64,000 nucleotides of DNA from CAMDMI01 sp036759185. GTDB taxonomy: Bacteria; Bacteroidota; Bacteroidia; Cytophagales; Flexibacteraceae. The stretch spans positions 1 through 64,000 of the forward strand of contig DAIOVD010000001.1 in assembly GCA_036759185.1 (NCBI GenBank), read 5' to 3'. The notes under the pieces were generated by a model. It worked only from the letters and a program-made list of their open reading frames with translations. It ran no database searches and was not told the DNA's origin. Positions 25,768-33,114 of this stretch are shown here, piece after piece; position 1 is the first letter of the stretch; each line of letters starts with the position of its first letter. The translations under genes were made by a program, and so were the position numbers.

Positions 25768-26514
25768 CTACTTTTTCTTTTTCCTTGCTTCTTCAGCTTC
25801 CATCTTTTTTTCCTTCGCATCTTCTGCTTTACGAAGAGCCCGTCTTGCCTTTCTCTTGTAATAACCTCTTAAAAGGAAATTGTCTTTTGCAGCTTCCATG
25901 TTTTCATTCAGTCCTTTTGAACTCCGTTTCAAGTTGGTCATAGTCTGACCGAGATCTTTGGCCAAGGATGGATCACGGATCAACCGTGATAAGGTACCGT
26001 TCCCTTTGTTTATGTTATGGGAAATCTCTGAAAAATCGTTTGTAATCCGGGCGACATTGTCAACAGACAACTGGACGCTGGCCATAATGGCATCGGTCTC
26101 TATGGGCTCGACCGATTTCAACTGGTCATCATCAGCAACCACTTTCGAATTTTTCGATTCGCTTTGAGAAATGCTCAATACCCGATCACCAATGATTCCT
26201 TCAGAACCAATCGATGTTTCGCAATCCTTTTTCAGGAACTTCTGGATTTCCTTCCGGATCAGAAAATCCACCCGAACGGTTGAATCGTTCACTATCGAAA
26301 TCCGGTCTACAGTTCCTACATTAATTCCAGAAAACCGAACTTTGTTTCCTACCTGAAGCCCACTGACATTGTAGAACCGGGAGGAAAGATGAAAAACAGG
26401 ATTGAACATATTTTTCTGCTTGCCGATAACAAAAATGCCACCGGCAAAAAGTGCCAGCCCAACCACGATGAAAAGGCCGAGCCAGAATTTAAAATTTGAT
26501 TTTTGCGCTTCCAT
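25768..26514 (-). CDS. mlaD: MlaD family substrate-binding protein (MCE domain)
   Basis: 248 residues. One N-terminal membrane helix (FWLGLFIVVGLALFAGGIFVI) and one MCE domain (about residues 38-120) with VSGLQVGNKVRFSGINVGTV, typical for MlaD. The C-terminal part has helical residues and a tail very rich in K, A and E (from about 210). MlaD hexamers form a channel that binds phospholipids between the inner-membrane ABC transporter and periplasmic partners. Last gene of a three-gene operon with MlaE and MlaF upstream; 21 bases separate it from mlaF. Confidence 0.92.
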   Translation of the reverse strand: MEAQKSNFKFWLGLFIVVGLALFAGGIFVIGKQKNMFNPVFHLSSRFYNVSGLQVGNKVRFSGINVGTVDRISIVNDSTVRVDFLIRKEIQKFLKKDCETSIGSEGIIGDRVLSISQSESKNSKVVADDDQLKSVEPIETDAIMASVQLSVDNVARITNDFSEISHNINKGNGTLSRLIRDPSLAKDLGQTMTNLKRSSKGLNENMEAAKDNFLLRGYYKRKARRALRKAEDAKEKKMEAEEARKKKK

Positions 26515-26535
26515 AAAAGGATATCGTTTTGTTGA

Positions 26536-27303
26536 CTAATTAAAATATGAACTGATGAATGGATCTTTTGAGGTTGTAAAATCATGATAAGTTCCTTCCT
26601 TAAAGAGGATTCCGTCATTGATCATGATGATCCGGTCGGCTACTGTTTTTACACAGGCTATGTCGTGTGTGATGATGATGGATGACGTTTTGTACTGCTT
26701 TTTTACTGCATTCATCAACTGGCTGATTTCGTCGGATGTGATCGGGTCAAGGCCTGTTGTGGGCTCATCATACAACAGAATTTTCGGATCCACGATGATC
26801 GTCCTGGCCAAACCAATCCGCTTTTTCATGCCTCCTGATAGCTGAGAAGGCATTTTGTCCGCTGTATCAGGCAATCCAACATTGGCTAGCACCTCCTGAA
26901 CTTTCGCTTCAATCTGCTTTTCATCGAGCTCTTTCCGGATGCGGCGAAGTGGAAACTCGAGGTTTTGGCGGACCGTCATGGAATCATACAGCGCCCCACT
27001 TTGAAACAGGAAACCGATGTCTTTCCGAAGTTCTTCCAGATCCTTCTTCCCGATGTTGTTCATTTCTTTCCCAAACACCTTTATTGAGCCGGAGTCAGCC
27101 TGGAGAAGCTGTACAATGCACTTGATCAGAACTGATTTTCCGCTTCCTGATTTCCCGAGAACCACCAGATTTTCTCCTTCATACAGATCGAGATTCAAGC
27201 CATTCAAAACGGGCTGATCGCCAAAACTGATTTTCAGATCCCGAACTTCAATGACGGCTTGCGTTTGTTCCAAGGCTGTTTGGGTTGATTCTGCTTTTGT
27301 CAT
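26536..27303 (-). CDS. mlaF: Mla-type ABC transporter ATP-binding protein
   Basis: 255 residues. ABC ATPase with Walker A GKSGSGKS, Q-loop FLFQSGALYDSMTV, signature LSGGMKKRIGLAR and Walker B ILLYDEPTTGLDP, closest in pattern to MlaF. It powers lipid transfer by MlaE and MlaD. The ATG overlaps the stop of the upstream permease gene in ATGA, which implies translational coupling. Confidence 0.94.
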   Translation of the reverse strand: MTKAESTQTALEQTQAVIEVRDLKISFGDQPVLNGLNLDLYEGENLVVLGKSGSGKSVLIKCIVQLLQADSGSIKVFGKEMNNIGKKDLEELRKDIGFLFQSGALYDSMTVRQNLEFPLRRIRKELDEKQIEAKVQEVLANVGLPDTADKMPSQLSGGMKKRIGLARTIIVDPKILLYDEPTTGLDPITSDEISQLMNAVKKQYKTSSIIITHDIACVKTVADRIIMINDGILFKEGTYHDFTTSKDPFISSYFN

Positions 27304-28046
27304 ATTAACATATCCGTAATCTGAACTGCAATCACATCCACTACAATGACCAGCAATGATGCCATCACAACGGCTGAATTGGCGGCAATTCCAACGCTTT
27401 CCGTACCGCGGCCTGCATGGAATCCTTTGTAGCAGCCCACAAAACCTATCACACCACCAAAGAAAAACGACTTCACAACCGCAGGCAGGAAATCCATGAA
27501 TTCCAAACGGCCAAAAGCCTGAGAGAAAAAGAGAACAAAATTGATATCGCCTTTGATGTTCAATCCCAACCAGCAGCCAAGGATTCCCAACGCATCAGCA
27601 AACAACACCAGTAAGGGAAGCATCAAAATGGCGGCAAATACCCGGGTTACAATGAGGTAACGCATGGGATTGACAGACGAAATCTCCATGGCATCAATCT
27701 GTTCCGAAACTTTCATCGAGCCTAATTCAGCCCCCATTCCGGAACCAATTTTCCCGGCACAAATGAGTGCTGTTATGACGGGTCCCATCTCCCGTATCAA
27801 AGAAGTGGCCACCATGTTGGGCAACATTGTCTCGGCTCCAAACTGTAGTAACACCGGACGGGATTGTATGGTAAGAACAAGGCCCATAATAAATCCCGTA
27901 ACTGCAATAAGTGGAAGTGATTTGTTGCCTACCTGGTAACACTGGTAGAAAAACTCCCGAAACTCAAATTTGGGGGAAAGTGCTTCCCTGAATGTCCGCC
28001 ACACAAACAGTGTGACAGAAGCTACATCTTCAAAAAATTCTTTCAT
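27300..28046 (-). CDS. mlaE: Mla-type ABC transporter permease
   Basis: 248 residues from the ATG at 28046; a TTG at 28061 would add five. MlaE family permease with several membrane helices and the conserved stretch ALICAGKIGSGMGAELGSMKVSEQIDAMEISSVNPMRYL, which contacts the ATPase. With MlaF and MlaD it moves phospholipids between membranes and supports outer-membrane lipid asymmetry. First gene of the operon. Confidence 0.94.
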   Translation of the reverse strand: MKEFFEDVASVTLFVWRTFREALSPKFEFREFFYQCYQVGNKSLPLIAVTGFIMGLVLTIQSRPVLLQFGAETMLPNMVATSLIREMGPVITALICAGKIGSGMGAELGSMKVSEQIDAMEISSVNPMRYLIVTRVFAAILMLPLLVLFADALGILGCWLGLNIKGDINFVLFFSQAFGRLEFMDFLPAVVKSFFFGGVIGFVGCYKGFHAGRGTESVGIAANSAVVMASLLVIVVDVIAVQITDMLI

Positions 28047-28191
28047 AGGGTTGGTGTTCAAGTGATCGTGTTTAGCAATATACCTTCCTTTTCAATCCTG
28101 ATTACATGGAAAAAATAGATCTGCAAGCCCACCTGAGATACGATGGGGTAATCCTTTGGATTGAAAGACCAAACAATGCCTTTGAACTCTG

Positions 28192-28536
28192 TCAAAGTAT
28201 TATCAGTAAAATCAGAAGGATAATGATAATGCCACCAACTGAAATATAAACTCCACCCAGTTTGTTTGTTTTCTGTGCCCGGGATGATTCCTGAAGATCC
28301 GTTTTAATCAACCGAAGTTCCGACTTCAACAATTCCCTTTCTTCAGGTTCCAAAATTGACCGGTCCATACCTTTAATTTCCATAACACGGGCGATGAGTT
28401 GACGGATTTCGGACGCATTACTGCCTTGGGACACTTCCTTTCCATTTTCAGGATCATTTTCGTTTTTTCCAAGCGAAGGAATGGCCGGAATTCCGAAAAA
28501 AAGAAGAAGTATCAGGATGGCCCTTTGTGATGCCAT
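28192..28536 (-). CDS. Small membrane protein with signal peptide and C-terminal anchor
   Basis: 114 residues from the ATG at 28536. An N-terminal signal-like helix is followed by a charged helical stretch (IRQLIARVMEIKGMDRSILEPEERELLKSELRLIKTDLQ) and a C-terminal membrane helix after GGVYISVGG. I recognise this layout, including MDxSxLxxxEKxxLRxE and GGxYxSVGxIIII, as a small protein common in Bacteroidota. Its function is unknown. Nothing else is close enough to form an operon. Confidence 0.7.
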   Translation of the reverse strand: MASQRAILILLLFFGIPAIPSLGKNENDPENGKEVSQGSNASEIRQLIARVMEIKGMDRSILEPEERELLKSELRLIKTDLQESSRAQKTNKLGGVYISVGGIIIILLILLIIL

Positions 28537-28662
28537 ACCTATGGAAGAAACGAAGCAATTTATCATATTCAAAGGACCTCATAATCAGTCGTTAAAGAAT
28601 TACACAATTTCTGAATCTCTTATAGAATTTCAATGAAAGGCCAAACCATTCTGAGTAACCAG

Positions 28663-28670
28663 TAAATTTG
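28663..28670 (+). promoter_or_regulatory. Possible -7 box before the GNAT gene
   Basis: TAAATTTG fits TAnnTTTG, 18 bases before the ATG at 28689. No clear TTTG lies 19 bases upstream. Confidence 0.35.
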
Positions 28671-28688
28671 CTGATCTATTAATTCACC

Positions 28689-29135
28689 ATGAAAATCAGG
28701 ACGTTTGAATTTGACTCGGCCACCTACAAAGAGGCTCTTGATATCAGAGATGAGGTTTTGAGGAAACCTTTGGGAATGAGCATTTTCAAGGACAATCTGG
28801 AAGGCGATCGTACTGATTTCCATATCGGTGCTTTTCAAAACGATCAGTTGGTGGGTTGCCTTATTCTTCATCCATTACCAAATGGTGAACTAAAAATGCG
28901 GCAGGTGGCTGTTCGGTCATCCCTTCAAACGGCCGGTATCGGGAAGGCGATGGTTCAGTTTGCCGAGTCTTTTGCCATTGAAAAGAACCATGACCAAATG
29001 GTTTTACACGCCCGAAAAGTGGTCGTGGGCTTTTACCAAAAACTGGGCTACAAAACCGAAGGTGAGGAATTTACTGAAGTGGGGATCCCTCATTTCAGGA
29101 TGTTCAAAATCCTTACGATTGATCCGGATAATTAA
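28689..29135 (+). CDS. GNAT family N-acetyltransferase
   Basis: 148 residues, a single GNAT domain. The acetyl-CoA binding loop is RQVAVRSSLQTAGIGKAMV (Q-x-x-GIGKA variant of Q/RxxGxG/A), followed by ARKVVVGFYQKLGYKTEGEEF with the conserved YxKLGY ending. It resembles ElaA/YjcF-type acetyltransferases, whose substrates are mostly unknown. The ATG at 28689 is preceded by a -7 candidate. Confidence 0.88.
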   Translation: MKIRTFEFDSATYKEALDIRDEVLRKPLGMSIFKDNLEGDRTDFHIGAFQNDQLVGCLILHPLPNGELKMRQVAVRSSLQTAGIGKAMVQFAESFAIEKNHDQMVLHARKVVVGFYQKLGYKTEGEEFTEVGIPHFRMFKILTIDPDN

Positions 29136-29249
29136 TATCCAGAAGATTCTGCCAGATAATGCCCTACTTGTAAAGATTCAATCCGGTGTCAGGAAACAAT
29201 CCGGGAACGTTCACTTCGGCAACTCAACCATTTTCCTTCACCAACCAAT

Positions 29250-30689
29250 ATGACGGCATTTTTATTCCGGAAACAAGTTTTCGCTGGATTTCTGGTCCTA
29301 CTTCCTGCTTTGGCATTTTGCCAGGACAGTCATTACGCGACTCACCAGTTTGGAAGTCGATCAACTCTGATGGGCGGTGCAACGGTGGGTTACGCTCGTG
29401 ACAATTCATCCATTTTTTACAATCCGGGCTCCCTTTCGTTTGTTGATAGCAATTCGATTACCCTGACGGCCAACATGTACCAGGTGGAACATTTCAGGAT
29501 GGAGAACCCGACCGGTGCCGGGGAAAATCTGATTCATTCAAGTGTTGGCTCCGTGCCATTGATGGTGGGCGGAATGTTAGGTCAGGGTAAAAACCGTTTT
29601 AAGATTGGCTATGGCGTGATTTCTCCCACCAACTTCAGTTTCAATTCCACCACCCGGACAGAAGGCATTTTTCCTGTCGTCAATGAAACCGAAAGTCCGG
29701 GTAATGAGGAGTTCATCGGGCAATCCACCATTCGGTCCCAGCTAAGTGAGGTGATTGGGATTCTGGGTTTCGGCTACAAGCTAAACCGTCATTGGGGAGT
29801 TGGTCTGGCCAATATGGCAATGGTCCGGTCTCAGAATTTCAGCGAAAATTCATACGCCCGGTTCTATATCAACGACAGCCAAAATACACTCAGCACCTAT
29901 TCCAACGGACGGGAACTCCAGTTCTTTCACCTTCGTTATGGGGTAAAACTGGGCATTTGTTACCGCAACAAAGGATTTTCAGCTGGATTCGCCTTTATGC
30001 CTCCCACCATTGGTATAGCCGGAAACGGAAGTGTGGCAACAGATGTTCTGGGAACAAACGTCTTGTTCAACCAGGTTCGCCAGGATGTTTTGGCAAACGA
30101 TCGGCAGGAGAAGCTCGCTATACGATACAAGTCACCCTTTATGGTTACAGCTGGTGTGAACTGGAATAAGGGAAGATCTTCCTTTGGTTTGGCGGTACAA
30201 TTTCACGGACGGAAACGGGAGTACCTCATATTTGATCCGGCTGTTTCAGGATTTGCATTACCCAGCAACATGTACGAACAACTGGGTGGCCGAGAGTTTC
30301 TGCAACTGAAAGATGGAGCCAGACCGGTATTCAATTTCAGCCTTGCGTATGAATACAGTTTGTATCGGAATGTGAATCTGATTGCCAGTTTTGCGACGAA
30401 TCAGACGTCGTATGATAGAGGTCTGGACTCGTGGAGGGGACTGAAAACGCAGGTTACGACCTGGAATCTTTACCATGCCCGAATGGGAGTGACCGTAAAA
30501 CAAGGTCACAGTCAACTTTCACTTGGAATTCTCTATGGATTTGGATCGGATCCATCGAGAAAGGTTCGGGGAGAATTCAATGTAACGGATGAATCCCGAC
30601 TGCTCAATCCGGCTCCGTCCGTGACAAAAGCTGGTTACTATTCAGTTGGACTTTTGCTGGGATATTCGTTTCTCCTGTTCGATATTTGA
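29250..30689 (+). CDS. Outer-membrane protein of the FadL/TodX-like (OmpP1) type
   Basis: 479 residues. Signal peptide ending at FCQ, then HQFGSRSTLMGGATVGYARDNSSIFYNPGSLSF, which matches the N-terminal hatch region of FadL/OmpP1 proteins (GxAxxxxxDNSSxFYNPAxL). The rest alternates hydrophobic and polar residues in beta-strand style with glycine turns. It ends near an aromatic residue (FLLFDI). FadL-type channels import hydrophobic compounds. Substrate unknown. Convergent with the sulfur cluster; only 19 bases separate the stops. Confidence 0.75.
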   Translation: MTAFLFRKQVFAGFLVLLPALAFCQDSHYATHQFGSRSTLMGGATVGYARDNSSIFYNPGSLSFVDSNSITLTANMYQVEHFRMENPTGAGENLIHSSVGSVPLMVGGMLGQGKNRFKIGYGVISPTNFSFNSTTRTEGIFPVVNETESPGNEEFIGQSTIRSQLSEVIGILGFGYKLNRHWGVGLANMAMVRSQNFSENSYARFYINDSQNTLSTYSNGRELQFFHLRYGVKLGICYRNKGFSAGFAFMPPTIGIAGNGSVATDVLGTNVLFNQVRQDVLANDRQEKLAIRYKSPFMVTAGVNWNKGRSSFGLAVQFHGRKREYLIFDPAVSGFALPSNMYEQLGGREFLQLKDGARPVFNFSLAYEYSLYRNVNLIASFATNQTSYDRGLDSWRGLKTQVTTWNLYHARMGVTVKQGHSQLSLGILYGFGSDPSRKVRGEFNVTDESRLLNPAPSVTKAGYYSVGLLLGYSFLLFDI

Positions 30690-30708
30690 CTACCGAAGAA
30701 TGGGAACT

Positions 30709-31425
30709 CTATTTTACAAGATTCATCAGTTGCTCTTTTGATTGGTACCCCAAAGCTTTGCTGACTTGTATCTGATTTTTGAAAACCATCAGAGTGGGAA
30801 GGCTTTCGACAGCTAATTCTTTTAACAAATCCGGATTCTGATCGGCATCGATCCGAAGAATGACCAGTTTGTCTTTCAAAGACACCTCCATCTGATCCAG
30901 ATCGGGTTTCATCTTTTTACAAGGGCCACACCAAACAGCATAAAAATCAACTAAAACGGTTTTGTCCGTATTCAGTAATTTCTCAAAATCTGCTTTTGTC
31001 ATTCCCTTACTGGCGTTTGTCGGTGCCCCTGCTTTTCCCTCGGGTTGACCTTCCGAACGCCAGCGAATCATTCCACCATTGAGTTCATAGACCGAGGTGA
31101 ATCCAGCTTCCCGCATCATTCTGGCAGCGGAACCACTCCTACCACCACTGAGACAATACACAAAGACGGGTTTCTTTTTGTCGAGACCAGCGATGCCTTT
31201 TTCAAAATCAGAACCATTCCAATCGACATTCACTGCTTTGGCAATGTGGCCACCCGCAAATTCACCTGGAGTTCGGACATCCAGAACCGGGGCTTCGGGC
31301 ATGGAAGAGATTTGTTTGGCGAACTCAGCCGGTGAAAGATTTGTTTTCGACTGGTTCTGTCCCGAAGAACAGGAAACAAGAATAAAAAGAGCCAGGCTAA
31401 AGAGCCAGAAGGATTTGAATGACAC
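30709..31425 (-). CDS. Lipoprotein fusing a rhodanese and a thioredoxin domain
   Basis: 238 residues from a GTG at 31425; no ATG fits upstream of the signal. A lipoprotein signal (FSLALFILVSCSS, cysteine near residue 19) is followed by a rhodanese domain (about 30-130) with active-site loop VYCLSGGRSGS and then a thioredoxin domain (about 140-238) with VWCGPCKK and the cis-proline LPTLMVF. Rhodaneses carry sulfane sulfur on their cysteine; a tethered thioredoxin could release it. Predicted to sit on the periplasmic face or outer membrane. It is the last gene of the sulfur cluster, 47 bases after trxA. Confidence 0.88.
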   Translation of the reverse strand: MSFKSFWLFSLALFILVSCSSGQNQSKTNLSPAEFAKQISSMPEAPVLDVRTPGEFAGGHIAKAVNVDWNGSDFEKGIAGLDKKKPVFVYCLSGGRSGSAARMMREAGFTSVYELNGGMIRWRSEGQPEGKAGAPTNASKGMTKADFEKLLNTDKTVLVDFYAVWCGPCKKMKPDLDQMEVSLKDKLVILRIDADQNPDLLKELAVESLPTLMVFKNQIQVSKALGYQSKEQLMNLVK

Positions 31426-31472
31426 GTTGTTTTAAAGATTGGTTATGAATCGCAATTTGTCTGCTGGTTGAT

Positions 31473-31775
31473 TTATTTTCTTGAATTTTGCTGAATGATA
31501 CTTTGCAAATCCCGGGCCTGAACCACACCTGATTTCCGCCATGTTACGGCTCCTTTCTGAAAAAGAATGAGGGTGGGTACACTTTGAATTTTGTACGCCG
31601 CCGCCACTTTGGGATTTTGGTCCACATCTACTTTCAGTATGGTGACCTTCTCCCCCATTTTTGATTTCAGTTCTTCCAGAATGGGTTTCATCATTTTACA
31701 AGGACCGCACCATTCGGCTGAAAAATCAACCAGCACGTTCTCACCTGACTTGATGATATCGTTAAATCCTGCCAT
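31473..31775 (-). CDS. trxA: Thioredoxin
   Basis: 100 residues, one cytoplasmic thioredoxin fold with EWCGPCKMMKP at about residues 21-31 and cis-proline in SVPTLILFQKG. It reduces disulfides and can strip persulfides from rhodaneses. The ATG overlaps the end of the HMA-like gene by 14 bases, and the gene lies in the sulfur cluster, which suggests a dedicated role rather than the housekeeping thioredoxin. Confidence 0.93.
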   Translation of the reverse strand: MAGFNDIIKSGENVLVDFSAEWCGPCKMMKPILEELKSKMGEKVTILKVDVDQNPKVAAAYKIQSVPTLILFQKGAVTWRKSGVVQARDLQSIIQQNSRK

Positions 31776-32061
31776 TGTCGTTGTCTGTTGAAAATTTACC
31801 TATGGCGCAACTCACATAAGAAAGTGCATTCACACCAACTTTTTTTATTCCTGTCAAAGTGCCCTTTTCGGGATACCCGATTCCTTCCAATTTATCTTTT
31901 ACTTTCTGAATTTCAAATCCTTCCAGGTAAGAAAAGGCTACCGTTCCTTCTTCCACATTTACTTCCGGCTGATCCAGTTCAGGAAAAGAGTGCAGCACTT
32001 TCATGATGGAGCTTGCACATCCGGAGCACTTTAGATTGTCGATTTCAAATACTGTATTCAT
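31762..32061 (-). CDS. Heavy-metal-associated (HMA) domain protein
   Basis: 99 residues. Ferredoxin-like HMA fold: FEIDNLKCSGCASSIMKVLHSFPEL with a CxxC at residues 12-15, then VNVEEGTVAFSYLEGFEIQKVKDKLEGIGYP. Such domains bind copper or other soft metals, or occasionally thiols. The protein has a C-terminal extension with one more cysteine (YVSCAIG). Overlaps the upstream membrane-protein gene in ATGA and the trxA gene by 14 bases, so it is tightly embedded in the sulfur cluster. Whether it handles metal or sulfur is not shown by sequence. Confidence 0.85.
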   Translation of the reverse strand: MNTVFEIDNLKCSGCASSIMKVLHSFPELDQPEVNVEEGTVAFSYLEGFEIQKVKDKLEGIGYPEKGTLTGIKKVGVNALSYVSCAIGKFSTDNDNGRI

Positions 32062-32303
32062 CCCGTTTGTTGTTTCGCTTTCACTTCTGTGAATTCTACT
32101 TCATCTGTTTCAGAGTTCCGGAATTTGCTCCTGGGAACCGAACAGCCACCGGCACCACAACCTGTGTTCGTGATTACCTGCAACAATAAGAGTGCCGAAA
32201 GAAATCCCAGCAAGGCATTGCCATCCTGCCATGCCATCCAGGCAACCGTTCCACTGAAAATGAGACGAATTACCCGCATGACATGCCAGTCGGTAAGGAG
32301 CAT
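32058..32303 (-). CDS. Small membrane protein with YgaP-like transmembrane segment
   Basis: 81 residues from the ATG at 32303; a GTG at 32318 would add five. Two membrane helices (RLIFSGTVAWMAWQ and ALLGFLSALLLLQVI) are followed by TGCGAGGCSVPRS, a cysteine pair separated by GAGG. The pattern WHxMRxxRL-helix-helix-GCxxGGC is shared with small proteins of Bacteroidota sulfur clusters and resembles the membrane part of YgaP (DUF2892). The cysteines could bind or pass sulfane sulfur; that is inference. Confidence 0.7.
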   Translation of the reverse strand: MLLTDWHVMRVIRLIFSGTVAWMAWQDGNALLGFLSALLLLQVITNTGCGAGGCSVPRSKFRNSETDEVEFTEVKAKQQTG

Positions 32304-32320
32304 TTGTTTTGTAAACACGA

Positions 32321-32635
32321 TCAGCGGATTTTATTTTGAAGCGATGACCATCCACCACCATTGTACACCTCTGTATATCCGGCCGATACCAACTGACTTT
32401 TTGCAGATGAACTTCGCATCCCGGAAGCACAGCAGGTAATGATGGCCTTGCCTTTTGGTAACCGGCTCAACTGACTGCCAAGAACATCCACAGGAATATT
32501 CATCGCACCCGCAATATGGCCTGACATAAATTCACCTTTCGAACGTACGTCCAGAATGACAGCACCTCCGGCCATCAGTTCTTTCCAATCGGTGTCAGGA
32601 GCCGAAGAGAATAGTTTTTTCAGTAATCCAAACAT
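32321..32635 (-). CDS. Single-domain rhodanese with CCASG active site
   Basis: 104 residues. Rhodanese fold with VILDVRSKGEFMSGHIAGAMNIPV and active-site loop TCCASGMRSSSAKSQL, where the second cysteine of the pair is the usual sulfurtransferase residue and the arginine contacts the persulfide. It ends YNGGGWSSLQ, a form common in PspE/GlpE-like proteins. No signal peptide, so cytoplasmic. Four bases after the preceding rhodanese gene. Confidence 0.9.
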   Translation of the reverse strand: MFGLLKKLFSSAPDTDWKELMAGGAVILDVRSKGEFMSGHIAGAMNIPVDVLGSQLSRLPKGKAIITCCASGMRSSSAKSQLVSAGYTEVYNGGGWSSLQNKIR

Positions 32636-32639
32636 GGTT

Positions 32640-32888
32640 TCAGACGGTTTGAAGTTTTGAATTTACACTTAGCCAGCTACCTCCATTGGAGCATTCTACA
32701 CCCATGGACTTCATAAAGTTTGTTGCCTGCCCACTGCGGTTTCCGCTTGCACAACAGAACTGAATCGGCTGAGACATCGCTTTCACTTCATTTACTCTCT
32801 CCGGAAGTTCCTGAAGAGGGATGTTGATACTTCCTTTTACGTGGCCACCCATGAATTCTGCGGGTGTCCGTACATCGACAATTGTCAT
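32640..32888 (-). CDS. Short single-domain rhodanese with CCASG active site
   Basis: 82 residues, shorter than most rhodaneses. It begins directly with TIVDVRTPAEFMGGHVKGSINIPL, missing the first strand, and has QFCCASGNRSGQATNFM with the same double cysteine as its neighbour. It ends NGGSWLSVNS. No upstream start is available in the 13-base gap to the previous gene, so the short form seems real. It and the next gene look like a tandem duplication that has diverged. Confidence 0.88.
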   Translation of the reverse strand: MTIVDVRTPAEFMGGHVKGSINIPLQELPERVNEVKAMSQPIQFCCASGNRSGQATNFMKSMGVECSNGGSWLSVNSKLQTV

Positions 32889-32901
32889 AACACGTTGTTT
32901 T

Positions 32902-33108
32902 TTATGATTGTTTCATTTCATTTTTATTGACCAGCGAGGTGAAGGACAGTCCACCCATTACACCTCCATAAATGGACGAAGTCCAGGGGTTTGATGTAAT
33001 GGGACAGGATCCTGTCGAACAACCGACAAACCGAAACCAGGCATAACCGGCAATGGCACCCAGAACAATTCCGAGAATGGTCATTCCATGTTTTTGTAAC
33101 TGATTCAT
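32902..33108 (-). CDS. DUF6132-type small membrane protein
   Basis: 68 residues with two hydrophobic segments. The signature is GYAWFRFVGCSTGSCPITSNPWTSSIYGGVMGG: two cysteines (C-STGS-C) followed by PITSNPW, which I associate with DUF6132. Proteins of this type often sit beside rhodanese genes. The stop of the dioxygenase gene is six bases upstream. Confidence 0.8.
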   Translation of the reverse strand: MNQLQKHGMTILGIVLGAIAGYAWFRFVGCSTGSCPITSNPWTSSIYGGVMGGLSFTSLVNKNEMKQS

Positions 33109-33114
33109 TGAATC

